Below, piece by piece: positions 45,565 to 54,661 of a stretch of DNA of 64,000 nucleotides (its first letter is position 1; each line of letters starts with the position of its first letter). Below the pieces are notes generated by a model that ran no database searches, was not told the origin of the DNA, and worked only from the letters and a program-made list of their open reading frames with translations. The translations under genes were made by a program, and so were the position numbers. Source of the DNA: JABDIY01 sp963803875 (GTDB lineage Bacteria > Actinomycetota > Acidimicrobiia > Acidimicrobiales > SZUA-35); the NCBI GenBank assembly GCA_963803875.1, contig CAWDOA010000011.1, positions 1 to 64,000 on the forward strand. The letters are read 5' to 3'.

Positions 45565-46605
45565 ATGAGTGCACAGCGACCACGGGTATTCAGTGGAATC
45601 CAGCCGTCCGGATCGACCCACCTGGGCAACTACCTGGGTGCGCTGCGCAACTGGAAAGAGCTTCAACACCACACAGACTCGGTGTACTGCATCGTTGATC
45701 TCCACGCTCTCACCCTTCCCAAAGAACCTGGGGAAGTTGCTGCCGGCACTATCAACATGGCCCGGATGCTTCTGGCGGTAGGCCTCGACCCCGAACTCAG
45801 CACCATCTTTGTCCAGAGCCACGTTCATCAGCACGCCGAGCTGGGGTGGTTGGTGCAATGCCTCACCGGCTTCGGCGAGCTGCGCCGCATGACCCAGTTC
45901 AAGGACAAGAGCGATCGACTGGGCGGTTTGTCCGAGAGCGACGAAGGAGGTCGAGGTGCTTCGAATGCTTCCATCAGCGCAGGGCTGTTCACCTACCCAG
46001 CGCTGCAAGCTGCAGACATTCTGCTGTACGACACCGACGTCGTGCCGGTCGGTGACGACCAGCGGCAACACATTGAACTCACCCGAGATGTGGCGCTGAG
46101 GATGAACAGCCGCTACGGCGAGGGAACCGTTGTAGTTCCCGAACACCGGATTCCGCCGGCCGGTGCCCGGGTGATGAACCTGCAACGCCCTGATCAGAAG
46201 ATGTCCAAATCGGTAGGTAGCGAAGCGGGCACGATCGAGGTTCTCGACGAGCCCAAGCGGATCGAGAAGAAGATCAAACGTGCTGTCACCGACAATGACG
46301 GTCATGTGCGCTTCGACATCGAAACCAAGCCCGGCGTGTCCAACCTCCTTTCGATCCTGGGCGCTGCAACATCGGAAGACCCCGAGGCGTTGGCGGCGAA
46401 CTACAGCCAATATGGGCCACTCAAGAGCGACACTGCCGCCGCGGTGATCGAGATGCTGGCCCCGGTGCAGGAGCGATACCACTCCCTCAGTGACGGGGAT
46501 GTTCTCGACGCGTTGGCGATGGGAGCCGACAAAGCAACGGCGGTCGCAGAGGTCGTGATGCAACGGATCCGAACCGCGATTGGATTATTGTCACCTGCGC
46601 AATGA
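45565..46605 (+). CDS. trpS: Tryptophanyl-tRNA synthetase
   Basis: 346 residues from ATG 45565 (MSAQRPRVFSGIQPSGSTHL). Class I synthetase: HIGH-equivalent in SGSTHLGNYLGAL, tryptophan-pocket segment LQAADILLYDTDVVPVGDDQ, and QKMSKSVGS (KMSKS). Complete and of family length. Its ATG lies only 15 bp from the divergent scpA ATG, so there is no room for two separate promoters; leaderless transcripts or a later scpA start would solve this. An ATGA overlap couples the following lipoprotein gene. Confidence 0.96.
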   Translation: MSAQRPRVFSGIQPSGSTHLGNYLGALRNWKELQHHTDSVYCIVDLHALTLPKEPGEVAAGTINMARMLLAVGLDPELSTIFVQSHVHQHAELGWLVQCLTGFGELRRMTQFKDKSDRLGGLSESDEGGRGASNASISAGLFTYPALQAADILLYDTDVVPVGDDQRQHIELTRDVALRMNSRYGEGTVVVPEHRIPPAGARVMNLQRPDQKMSKSVGSEAGTIEVLDEPKRIEKKIKRAVTDNDGHVRFDIETKPGVSNLLSILGAATSEDPEALAANYSQYGPLKSDTAAAVIEMLAPVQERYHSLSDGDVLDALAMGADKATAVAEVVMQRIRTAIGLLSPAQ

Positions 46606-47699
46606 TTTCCCGGCCCGCCTCACTCCCTCGCCTGCGGTGCGGTGCTCTGATCGCCGCAGCGGCATGTGTAGCGGTGAGCGCATGTACTGCCGGACCGATC
46701 GGTGAGGCCGACGGAGAGCTGGTGATCGGAACGCTCCTTCCGCTCACCGGCCGGCAGAGTGCCGAAGGGATCGCAGCGCAAGAGGCGTTGGACGCACGGA
46801 TCGTTGAGATCGCCGCCGCCAACGAGTTCGACAAACTTCAGATCCGTCTCGTCCACGCTGATGTGCGTTCGGACAATCTGCTCCTGCCCGCGGCCATCAG
46901 TGAACTCGAGGCCAACAACGTCGACGTCGTGATAGGCCCTCCGAACAGTTCCCAGGACACCCCGGCCCGCGAACAACTGGCAGGTATCGGTGCAGTGGTT
47001 CATCTACCGCTCAGTCAACCGGTAACGGGCCAGGCCGTGATGATGGCTGATGCTCTGATCGCCGACGGCCACCAGCTGGTCACGCTCTTGATGCCAACCA
47101 CCACCCCATCGGCCGTCACCGACGCCTTGGCCGAACGTCTCGCCGAGAACGGTGGAACGCTCCTCTCTGATGTCGAATTCGAGCCCGAGGTGGAACGGTT
47201 CGACCCCGAAGTCGCTCTCGTGGCCGAAGACGATTCAACAGCCGTGCTCGTCCTGGGCGCTGGCTCTTCACAAGCGCTGATCGATGCGCTCGAGGCCGCC
47301 GGCGCCGGCCCGTCCAATCGCACCGTCTACATCCTGGGGAATACCGCCGGGGTTCTCCCGAGACCCGGTCTCCGTCTGATCGAACCATTGGCTCCGATGG
47401 CCGACCGTGTCACCGATCGGCTGGTTGTGGCGGCACTGGCGGCAGCAAAGGCGGAGACCGACGACCCGGCCACCGTCGCTGGAGCAGTTCAGAGCGTCGT
47501 GAACGGCGACACGTTGTGCTCGTCTTTCGCCAACTGTCTGAGCTCGTTGCGAAGCCAAGGCAGTGTGCAGTTCGCCGGGAAGGGCGCCAACGGCTACACC
47601 GATGCCGGAGCCCCCACAGCCGTCCCCTACCGACTGATCGCCTTCACCGCTGACGGCGAGATCGATGAGACCACGAGCCGCGTGATCACCTCGGGCTAG
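46602..47699 (+). CDS. Branched-chain-amino-acid-type solute-binding lipoprotein (orphan)
   Basis: 365 residues. Lipoprotein signal with lipobox VSAC near residue 28 (LIAAAACVAVSACTAG), then a type I periplasmic-binding fold starting ELVIGTLLPLTGRQSAEG, as in LivJ-like (Peripla_BP_6) proteins. No permease or ATPase gene is nearby. It starts inside the trpS stop (ATGA), so it is co-transcribed with trpS. The ligand is unknown; it could act as a receptor and not a transporter component. Confidence 0.87.
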   Translation: MISRPASLPRLRCGALIAAAACVAVSACTAGPIGEADGELVIGTLLPLTGRQSAEGIAAQEALDARIVEIAAANEFDKLQIRLVHADVRSDNLLLPAAISELEANNVDVVIGPPNSSQDTPAREQLAGIGAVVHLPLSQPVTGQAVMMADALIADGHQLVTLLMPTTTPSAVTDALAERLAENGGTLLSDVEFEPEVERFDPEVALVAEDDSTAVLVLGAGSSQALIDALEAAGAGPSNRTVYILGNTAGVLPRPGLRLIEPLAPMADRVTDRLVVAALAAAKAETDDPATVAGAVQSVVNGDTLCSSFANCLSSLRSQGSVQFAGKGANGYTDAGAPTAVPYRLIAFTADGEIDETTSRVITSG

Positions 47700-47706
47700 G
47701 AGCCTT

Positions 47707-48274
47707 CTAGTCGTCGTCGCATTCCTTCAGCACGTGACCGAGAGCCGGGTCGACCGTCCATTTTTCGACCGGTGCGTGATGTTCACCAGCCCACGCCGCC
47801 GTGAAGTCGTCCGAGCCGGCGGCACCGAGGAGGTCCCGGCCCAATTCGGGATGAATCCGGTACTGACCCAGCTTCTTGAAAACCTCCAACCGGCCCAGCC
47901 CCGTTACCCGAGGCCCACCCGAACCCAAAACGGCTCCGGAAGGGGCCCGGTACCACACCCCAGAACACCGTGGCGAACACCCGGGCGTAGGTTCCGTAGC
48001 CACACACCAATTTCCCCGTATCGTGAAGAACGGCGGCGGCCACAACCGCCCGATCGGCCTGGGGAAGACGCCGCTCGACATCCCGGGCCACCTGTAGCGA
48101 GTGGCGTTGATCGGCGGGACGCATCTGTGCCCACAACTCTTGTTCCCCGGGCAGCAGGTGACGGCGTACCCACTGGTCATCCTCGACCGTGGGTCGGTCA
48201 TCGGACAGCGACTCGAAGAACCTGCGCACCAGATGCCGGGCCTGAACGATCCGGGTCCCGACGACGCCCAGCAT
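47707..48274 (-). CDS. HD-domain hydrolase-like protein (frameshift near 47920)
   Basis: About 188 residues after joining. The first frame has a helical N-terminus and HD motif residues: RHSLQVARDV and AAVLHDTGKL. After VFATVFWGVVPGPF the frame shifts by one base around 47915-47932 (T4/G3 runs), and the rest continues PRVTGLGRLEVFKKLGQYRI, HPELGRDLLGAAGS and AGEHHAPVEKW. This looks like an actinobacterial HD phosphohydrolase relative; activity unknown. Third gene after pyrG and NUDIX on the same strand. Confidence 0.8.
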
Positions 48275-48278
48275 CGGA

Positions 48279-48822
48279 CTACAAACCCAGCTTGTTGGCC
48301 GCCGCCAGCAGGCCGATGATCGTCTTGGCGTCGGTAATGGAACCGTCTGAGCGCCATCTCCACTGCGGTTCGGAGCGGGAATTTCTCCACGAGCATGTGA
48401 GCTTCCTCGGGTCCGTCATGACGGACCGGCACTTCGCTCAGCTCGGTACACAGGAAGATCGTTTGGTGCTCGTCACAGAAACCGGGCGAGTGATGGAGCG
48501 AAATGAGGAACTCGACCTTGGCTGAGGTACGGCCGATCTCCTCCTCGAGCTCGCGCACCACCGTTTCCTCGAGAGGCTCTCCGGGGATATCGAGTTTGCC
48601 CGCCGGGAGCTCCCACATGTCGTTCCTGATGGGTGCTCGGAACTGTTTGACCAGCCACACCGAGGTGTCCTCCAGCGCTACCGCCGAGACCGCCCCGGGG
48701 TGTTTCACCACGTCACGTCGCATCTCGTCCCCGTCTGGGGTACTGAAGTAGCTGTTGTAGAACCCGACGACGTGACCTTGGTGAATCAGCTCATCCCGGA
48801 GGTGCTGGAAGTTTCCGCTCAC
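48279..48822 (-). CDS. NUDIX hydrolase, ADP-ribose pyrophosphatase-like (frameshift near 48348)
   Basis: About 180 residues. NUDIX box present as GEPLEETVVRELEEEIGRTS, preceded by MWELPAGKLD. N-terminal HPGAVSAVALEDTSVWLVKQFR matches ADP-ribose pyrophosphatases. A one-base surplus near 48345-48352 shifts the last 25 codons or so; the corrected end reads ALDGSITDAKTIIGLLAAAN and stops at 48279. It hydrolyses nucleoside diphosphate derivatives, probably ADP-ribose. It begins 4 bp after the pyrG stop. Confidence 0.9.
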
Positions 48823-48826
48823 CGAT

Positions 48827-50500
48827 CTAGTCCAGCGTTATCGAGATCTGATCCGACGCCGGTCTCGCTGCCTCGAAGCGGTCTGGATCCTGGCTCTCGG
48901 CCCGCTCGAGAGCGGCCTGAATGAAGCCGTCGAACAGCGGAGCGGGCCGATTGGGGCGGCTTTTCAGCTCGGGGTGAGCCTGGGTTCCGATCCAGAAGGG
49001 ATGGGTCGGCAGCTCGATGAACTCCACCAACTTCCCATCCGGCGACACACCGGAGGTGGACAAACCCCACTCCAAAAACTGTGACCGATACCTCGGGTTG
49101 AACTCGTACCGATGACGATGGCGCTCCTGAACGACCGGTCGACCGTAGAGCTTGGCAACCTGAGAGCCTTCTTTCAGAACAGCCACATAGGCGCCGAGGC
49201 GCATGGTGCCACCCTTGTCTTCCACCGTTCTCTGACTATCCATCAGATCGATGACCGGGTGCGGCGTGACGACGTCGGACCGGTTGAACTCGCTGCTGTT
49301 TGCTCCGTGTAGACCCATGGCGTTGCGGGCGTATTCGATGGTCATGACCTGCATCCCCAGGCACAGGCCCAGGCAGGGAATATTGTTGTCTCGGGTGTAC
49401 CCAGCGGCGGCGATCTTGCCCTCGATACCCCGTTCTCCGAACCCGCCGGGGAGCACGACTCCATCGAGATGGCTCAGTTGTTCCACCACCAGCATTCCCT
49501 CTACGTGGTCGCTCATGATCCAGTCGATTTCGAGATCGACCTCGTGAGCGAATGCCGCATGACGCAGGGCTTCAGCGACCGAGAGGTATGCATCGGGTAG
49601 CGACACGTACTTGCCCACGATGCCGATTCGGAGTGGCTTCCAGGCCCGTTCAACCCTCCTGACCAGGGCCTTCCAGGGCTCCAGTGCTGCTTCGCTGACC
49701 TTGAGTCCGAGAATCTGGCAGACGTAGGAGTCCAATCCACCGGCGTGCATCCGGAGCGGGATCTCATAGAGGCTCGAGGCGTCAGGAGCGGTGACGATGC
49801 CCTCGATCGGCACGTCGCACAGGTTGGAAATCTTTGCCCGCAATGGATCGGGAATCTCTCGATCCGATCGGCACACGATCACGTCGGGCTGGATACCGCG
49901 GCTGCGAAGCTCGGTGACGCTGTGCTGAGTTGGCTTGGTCTTTTGCTCGCCGGCTGGACCGATATAGGGCACGAGAGTGACATGGACGTAGCAGACGTTC
50001 TGGCGACCGACATCGAGTCGGTACTGACGGATCGCCTCGAGGAACGGGAGGATCTCGATGTCGCCGACCGTGCCGCCCACCTCGGTGATAACGACGTCGA
50101 CGTCTTCGTTGGCCAGGTTGGCGATACGTTCTTTGATCTCGTTTGTGATGTGCGGGATCACCTGGACGGTCTTGCCCAAGTATTCGCCGCGACGTTCCTT
50201 GGCGATCACGCTGCTGTAGACCGAACCGGTTGTCGTGTTCGATGCCTGCGTGAGACTCTCGTCGACGAACCGCTCATAGTGACCAAGGTCGAGGTCGGTC
50301 TCGCCGCCGTCGTCGGTGACGAATACCTCGCCGTGCTCGAACGGGTTCATGGTCCCCGGATCCACGTTGAGGTAGGGATCCAGCTTCTGCAACGTGACCC
50401 TCAGCCCACGTGCCTTGAGGAGGTTGCCCAGGGAAGAGGCTGTGAGGCCTTTCCCCAGCGAACTAACGACCCCGCCTGTCACGAAGATGTGTTTGGTCAC
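48827..50500 (-). CDS. pyrG: CTP synthase
   Basis: 557 residues. N-terminal synthetase domain MTKHIFVTGGVVSSLGKGLT with LQKLDPYLNVDPGTMNPFEHGE; glutamine amidotransferase domain with the nucleophile in CLGLCLGMQ and the His/Glu pair near HPE at THPFWIGTQAHPELKSRP. It converts UTP to CTP using glutamine. Complete and of normal length. First gene of pyrG-NUDIX-HD. Confidence 0.98.
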   Translation of the reverse strand: MTKHIFVTGGVVSSLGKGLTASSLGNLLKARGLRVTLQKLDPYLNVDPGTMNPFEHGEVFVTDDGGETDLDLGHYERFVDESLTQASNTTTGSVYSSVIAKERRGEYLGKTVQVIPHITNEIKERIANLANEDVDVVITEVGGTVGDIEILPFLEAIRQYRLDVGRQNVCYVHVTLVPYIGPAGEQKTKPTQHSVTELRSRGIQPDVIVCRSDREIPDPLRAKISNLCDVPIEGIVTAPDASSLYEIPLRMHAGGLDSYVCQILGLKVSEAALEPWKALVRRVERAWKPLRIGIVGKYVSLPDAYLSVAEALRHAAFAHEVDLEIDWIMSDHVEGMLVVEQLSHLDGVVLPGGFGERGIEGKIAAAGYTRDNNIPCLGLCLGMQVMTIEYARNAMGLHGANSSEFNRSDVVTPHPVIDLMDSQRTVEDKGGTMRLGAYVAVLKEGSQVAKLYGRPVVQERHRHRYEFNPRYRSQFLEWGLSTSGVSPDGKLVEFIELPTHPFWIGTQAHPELKSRPNRPAPLFDGFIQAALERAESQDPDRFEAARPASDQISITLD

Positions 50501-50569
50501 GTCGGCCCCATTTCTGCGAATCCACTCTCCGTTTGGCCAAGGTAGCCGTTGGGAGTACGTTCCAGACTC

Positions 50570-51571
50570 ATGACCTTCAAAGCTCTCCTACTTTCCGAGG
50601 ACTCCTCGGGCGAGAAACCCACTGTTTCTGCGGCAATGACCGATCTCGAGGAAGCAGCTCTTCCAGATGTCGATAATCCGGTGACGATCTCGGTTGAGTA
50701 TTCATCGCTCAACTACAAGGACGGCATGGTGCTCCAGGGAATCGGACGTTTGGTGCGCACGTACCCCCACATTCCCGGTGTCGACCTGGCTGGCACTGTC
50801 ATCGATTCGGCCGACGGCCGCTACCAGCTCGGTGACCAGGTGCTGTGTACCGGCTGGCGAGTCGGGGAAATGCACTGGGGTGGCTACTCCCAGCAAGCAC
50901 GACTCAACGCAGACTGGCTCGTTCCGGTTCCTGGGGGGATGACGACCAAAGATGTCATGGCGATCGGAACGGCTGGCTTCACCGCTATGCAGGCGCTCGA
51001 CGCACTCGAATCGCATGGGGTGAAGAACGGCGAGCCGATCCTGGTAACGGGCGCCTCGGGCGGCGTGGGGTCATCGGCGATCATGTGGGGTGCAGCGTTG
51101 GGGCACCACATGGTGGCGAGTACCGGCCGGGTCGAGAACGCCGACGACCTGCGAGCCCTCGGCGCTGCCGATGTCATCGATCGCTCAGAACTCTCCGAAC
51201 CGCCCGGCCGACCTCTTCTCAAGGAGCGGTGGGCGGGGTGTATCGACGCCGTAGGTGGTGACACGCTGGCACACGTGCTGGCCGAAATGGCCTATGGCGG
51301 CTCGGTCGCCGCCTGCGGTCTTGCCGGCGGCAATGTACTGTCGACGACGGTCATTCCATTCCTGCTCAGAGGTGTGAACCTTCTCGGCATCGATTCGGTC
51401 ATGGCTCCCTTCGACGAACGGCAGCGAATCTGGGGTCGGATCGCCAAGATCTTCGACGCCGACACACTTGCATCGATCACAACAGAGGTTGAGCTGGCCG
51501 ACATCGCCTCCAATGCACCCAAGATCCTGGCCGGCCAGACCAAAGGTCGAACAGTGGTCGTCACGTCCTGA
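50570..51571 (+). CDS. acuI: AcuI/YhdH-type acrylyl-CoA reductase-like MDR oxidoreductase
   Basis: 333 residues from ATG 50570 (MTFKALLLSEDSSGEK). Zinc-free medium-chain dehydrogenase: SSLNYKDGMVLQGIGRLVRT and PHIPGVDLAGTV are the AcuI/YhdH signature, and NADPH-binding VTGASGGVGSSA follows. AcuI reduces toxic acrylyl-CoA in propionate and DMSP metabolism. The name is inferred from family resemblance. The next gene starts 2 bp later. Confidence 0.85.
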   Translation: MTFKALLLSEDSSGEKPTVSAAMTDLEEAALPDVDNPVTISVEYSSLNYKDGMVLQGIGRLVRTYPHIPGVDLAGTVIDSADGRYQLGDQVLCTGWRVGEMHWGGYSQQARLNADWLVPVPGGMTTKDVMAIGTAGFTAMQALDALESHGVKNGEPILVTGASGGVGSSAIMWGAALGHHMVASTGRVENADDLRALGAADVIDRSELSEPPGRPLLKERWAGCIDAVGGDTLAHVLAEMAYGGSVAACGLAGGNVLSTTVIPFLLRGVNLLGIDSVMAPFDERQRIWGRIAKIFDADTLASITTEVELADIASNAPKILAGQTKGRTVVVTS

Positions 51572-51573
51572 TC

Positions 51574-52077
51574 ATGATTCGACATGTGGTGATCACCGGC
51601 CTCATGGGGATCGGGAAGACCACCACCGCCATCGCTGTCGCCCGCGCGCTGACACTCCCCCACCGCGACTCCGACGAAGACCTCCAACGCCTGCTCGGTC
51701 GAACCGGCAGGGAGGTCGTCGATGCGCTGGGCGTCGAGCAATTACACAGACTCGAAGCCGCCGTGCTTCTCGGGGCTTTGGCCTCACCTGACCGGCTGGT
51801 GATCAGCGCAGCGGCATCCACGGTGGAGGATCCGATGTGCCGAGCTGCCCTCGGTCGGACGGCTGTCACAATCGTGCTCGAAGCCCCGATCGATGTGATT
51901 CTCGAGCGAAGCTCAGCCGGCTCCCACCGGCGCGATATCGACCGGACCACGCTTGAACGACTCGCCGATCGAAGAGATCCTCTCTTTCACGAAGTGGCCG
52001 ACATGCTGGTGTCGGCCGATCAGGAACCGTCTGCGGTCGTCGAGGAGATTCTGGCGTTTCTCGCCGGGATCAGCTGA
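51574..52077 (+). CDS. Shikimate kinase-like P-loop protein
   Basis: 167 residues. P-loop GLMGIGKTTTAIAVAR followed by LPHRDSDEDLQRLLGRTGREV, similar to the shikimate kinase substrate Asp region, and a lid-like RRDIDRTTLERLADRRDPLF. The conserved GGG of true AroK is replaced by ISAAAS (residues about 77-82), so shikimate may not be the substrate. It could be a divergent gluconate- or nucleoside-kinase-like member. It is co-transcribed with the AcuI-like gene (2 bp apart). Confidence 0.8.
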   Translation: MIRHVVITGLMGIGKTTTAIAVARALTLPHRDSDEDLQRLLGRTGREVVDALGVEQLHRLEAAVLLGALASPDRLVISAAASTVEDPMCRAALGRTAVTIVLEAPIDVILERSSAGSHRRDIDRTTLERLADRRDPLFHEVADMLVSADQEPSAVVEEILAFLAGIS

Positions 52078-52085
52078 GGTCGAGA

Positions 52086-52937
52086 TCACGGCAGCGGCGG
52101 AAGGCCCATCGGATTCTGATCGGGGATCAGCCCAGATGCCTGGATGGCTTGCGCGCATCGCTCGAGCGCCTCGGTCAGGTCGGCTAATTCTCGGGCGGAA
52201 ATGGAATCAACCGGAGGGTCAGCCAAGTCGTCGGTCAGTCCTTCGACCCGGGCTCGAATCGAGGTCCCTTCGGCAGTGAGTTGGCCATCGGCCAGGAGAC
52301 CGCGTGTCGTCAACTGCTCCTTGGCCGCCTCCCACTCGGCCTGCTCGAAGCCCCGAGCCAGAAGGAACATCTCTTCGGGGAGTCCGAACTCTGCTCCGAG
52401 CAGCAGGTGGGCCTGCGGGCCTGTGATTCGCTCCGTTGCGAGAGCAATCACATGACCGTCACCCCGGTGTTCTCGCAGATTGGTGCACAGCTGCCACAAC
52501 CGCTCGACGGGTTCATCGGGAAGATCCAGCGCAGCATTCGCTGCGAACAGCGGACGTCCCAGCCCCTCACACGCCGAGACCAGCTTCTCCAGAAGGGGGA
52601 CCGTCTGCTCAGCGGTTTCAGTGATCCGATCGTCGAGCTTCCTGAGCGCAGTGGCCGCGCTGGTCCTCCGGGCTTCCAACAGCGAGGCCGGGGATGCGAG
52701 CGACCAGGCGTCGGGGATCGCTCGACGGACTCTCGATGGTGCGAAGTTCGCGAACGTGGCCTCTACAACCCCGGCAGTTACTTCCCCCATAGGCGCCGCA
52801 CGGAAACCGAAGTACCCCATCCAGTAACCCTTGAGCCCTGCGTCCTTTGCAGCCTGGGCCGCTTCCGGAGCGAAGTAGGTAACGGCGTGAATGGTCTCGT
52901 ATCGCATCCACAAGTGTCGAGCCCGGTGTGTCGTCAT
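52086..52937 (-). CDS. SCO6745-family protein with C-terminal helix-turn-helix-like region
   Basis: 283 residues from ATG 52937 (MTTHRARHLWMRYETIHAVT). It matches the actinobacterial family named after SCO6745 in its YFAPEAAQAAKDAGLKGYWM, GYFGFRAAPMGEV, NFAPSRVRRAIPDAW and LREHRGDGHVIALAT segments. The last third (WEAAKEQLTTRGLLADGQLT) resembles a winged helix of the MarR kind. The function is unknown. Divergent from the FAD gene by 69 bp. An open frame extending to 54053 is antisense shadow. Confidence 0.85.
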   Translation of the reverse strand: MTTHRARHLWMRYETIHAVTYFAPEAAQAAKDAGLKGYWMGYFGFRAAPMGEVTAGVVEATFANFAPSRVRRAIPDAWSLASPASLLEARRTSAATALRKLDDRITETAEQTVPLLEKLVSACEGLGRPLFAANAALDLPDEPVERLWQLCTNLREHRGDGHVIALATERITGPQAHLLLGAEFGLPEEMFLLARGFEQAEWEAAKEQLTTRGLLADGQLTAEGTSIRARVEGLTDDLADPPVDSISARELADLTEALERCAQAIQASGLIPDQNPMGLPPLP

Positions 52938-53006
52938 CGGGGACCACTTTGCTACACAAACGCGACTGGTTCTACATTGTCGCACTCGCACCTCCCCCGG
53001 AGACCC

Positions 53007-54416
53007 ATGGAAACAGAACTCACAACCGACTATCTGGTGGTTGGCAGCGGCGCAGTGGGGATGGCCTTCGCGGACGTCCTCGTGAGCGAAACGGACGCTG
53101 ACTTGATAATCGTCGACCGATTTGCCAAACCGGGCGGCCATTGGAACGTTGCCTATCCGTTCGTCACACTGCATCAGCCATCTCAGTACTACGGAGTGAG
53201 TTCGGTGGAACTCAGCAACGGTCTCATCGATCAAGTTGGCCTCAACCAGGGGCTTGGTGACCTGGCCAGCGGCGCCCAGGTCAGCGCCTACTTCGACGAG
53301 GTGATGCGGCACCAGTTGCTCCCGTCGGGCCGTGTTCGCTATTTCCCGATGTGTGACTATCGAGGCAAGGGCAACTTCGTCCACAAACTCACCGGCGAGG
53401 AATATCACGTGGAGTCTGCAAAGACCGTGGACTGCACTTACCTCAACACCACCGTGCCGTCGACGCACACACCGAACTTCGACGTTGCCGACGGCGTGAA
53501 CTTCATGCCACTCAACGATCTTCCGACGCTCACGGCTGCGCCGGACCGGTACGTCATCGTCGGTGGAGGAAAGACCGGGATCGACGCAATCCTCTGGTTG
53601 CTCGAGCAGGGCACCGACCCAAACATGATCACCTGGATCAAGTCCCGCGACGCTTGGCTGCTGAATCGGCTCAACACCCAACCCAGTGCCGAATTCTTCG
53701 AATACACCATCGGTGCCCAAGCCAACCAGTTCGAAGCGATCGCCAACGCCAGTTCGGCGGACGACATGTTCCGACGGCTGGAAACGTGCGGCTACTTCCT
53801 TCGCCTGGACCCCGACGTGTGGCCCACCATGTTTCACGGAGCCACGATCAGCGAGCTCGAATTGGCCCAGCTCCGCCGGCTCGAACATGTTGTACGGCTT
53901 GGCCGGGTTCAGCGGATCGAACGTGACAGGGTTGTTCTCGACGAGGGCACGATGGGGTCGACGCCAGGGACCCTGTTCGTCGACTGCTCGGCCAGTGCTA
54001 TCAGCAACCTGGAAATGAAACCGATCTTCCAGGGCGACCTGATCACGCCTCAAACGGTCCGCTCATACCAGCCGGTCTTCAGTGCCGCGTTCATCGCCCA
54101 CATCGAGGCCACCTATGAGACCGAAGACGAAAAGAACGATCTGTGCGGCGTCGTCCCACTTCCCAACTCCAATCTTGATTACATGAAGCTGACACTGGCG
54201 TTCATGACCAATCAGTACAACTGGGGTCAGAATCCTGAGATACGGGAATGGCTACTCAACAACAGACTCGATGGTTTTTCCAAGATGGTCAGCGAGGTCG
54301 GCAAGGACGATGAGGCCAAACGGGCGTTACTCCGCAGGTTGCGGGAGAACTCGATGCCGGCGGCGATACGCCTGACCGAGCTGATTGCCGAGGCCGAGGC
54401 CGCTCAGACCGTCTGA
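53007..54416 (+). CDS. NAD(P)/FAD-dependent oxidoreductase (monooxygenase-like)
   Basis: 469 residues from ATG 53007. Two Rossmann motifs: VVGSGAVGMAFADVL for FAD, followed by an FxxxPGGHWN-type Baeyer-Villiger/FMO region (RFAKPGGHWNVAYPFVTLHQ), and VIVGGGKTGIDAILWLLE for NAD(P)H. This resembles flavin monooxygenases, but no substrate is predictable. The FMO fingerprint between the two motifs is not exact. It lies upstream of the aminotransferase gene by about 245 bp on the same strand. Confidence 0.85.
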   Translation: METELTTDYLVVGSGAVGMAFADVLVSETDADLIIVDRFAKPGGHWNVAYPFVTLHQPSQYYGVSSVELSNGLIDQVGLNQGLGDLASGAQVSAYFDEVMRHQLLPSGRVRYFPMCDYRGKGNFVHKLTGEEYHVESAKTVDCTYLNTTVPSTHTPNFDVADGVNFMPLNDLPTLTAAPDRYVIVGGGKTGIDAILWLLEQGTDPNMITWIKSRDAWLLNRLNTQPSAEFFEYTIGAQANQFEAIANASSADDMFRRLETCGYFLRLDPDVWPTMFHGATISELELAQLRRLEHVVRLGRVQRIERDRVVLDEGTMGSTPGTLFVDCSASAISNLEMKPIFQGDLITPQTVRSYQPVFSAAFIAHIEATYETEDEKNDLCGVVPLPNSNLDYMKLTLAFMTNQYNWGQNPEIREWLLNNRLDGFSKMVSEVGKDDEAKRALLRRLRENSMPAAIRLTELIAEAEAAQTV

Positions 54417-54573
54417 GGCCATCAGGCCGGGAGCTTGGCAGGAAATCCTCGAAACGCTGTGCGACATTCGAATTCGGTTGGGCATGACGGGCGAAGACGC
54501 CGAGACGATTGCCGCAATCGTCAGCGAAGCCCTGAACCGCGTGCTGTCGAAGCCCTGTGCGGTCGACAGTTAG
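54385..54573 (+). CDS. Possible small protein overlapping the FAD gene end
   Basis: An open frame from TTG 54385 overlaps the last codons of the FAD gene and encodes 62 residues. The downstream part (WQEILETLCDIRIRLGMTGE, then DAETIAAIVSEALNRVL) looks like an amphipathic helical protein. I recognise no family, and the start is weak. It may be real or chance. Confidence 0.3.
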   Translation: MPRPRPLRPSEAIRPGAWQEILETLCDIRIRLGMTGEDAETIAAIVSEALNRVLSKPCAVDS

Positions 54574-54661
54574 ACCACATCTCGGGTACGTTAGAGCCAC
54601 TAACTGAGGATATGGCGCATGCCACATCCGACCTCAGCCCTCAACGCCCGGGAGGTGTGCC

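Noticed and set aside
44704..46563. ScpA extended to 619 residues
   Set aside because: The extra N-terminus is antisense to trpS; family length and the kleisin start support 45549 or 45480.
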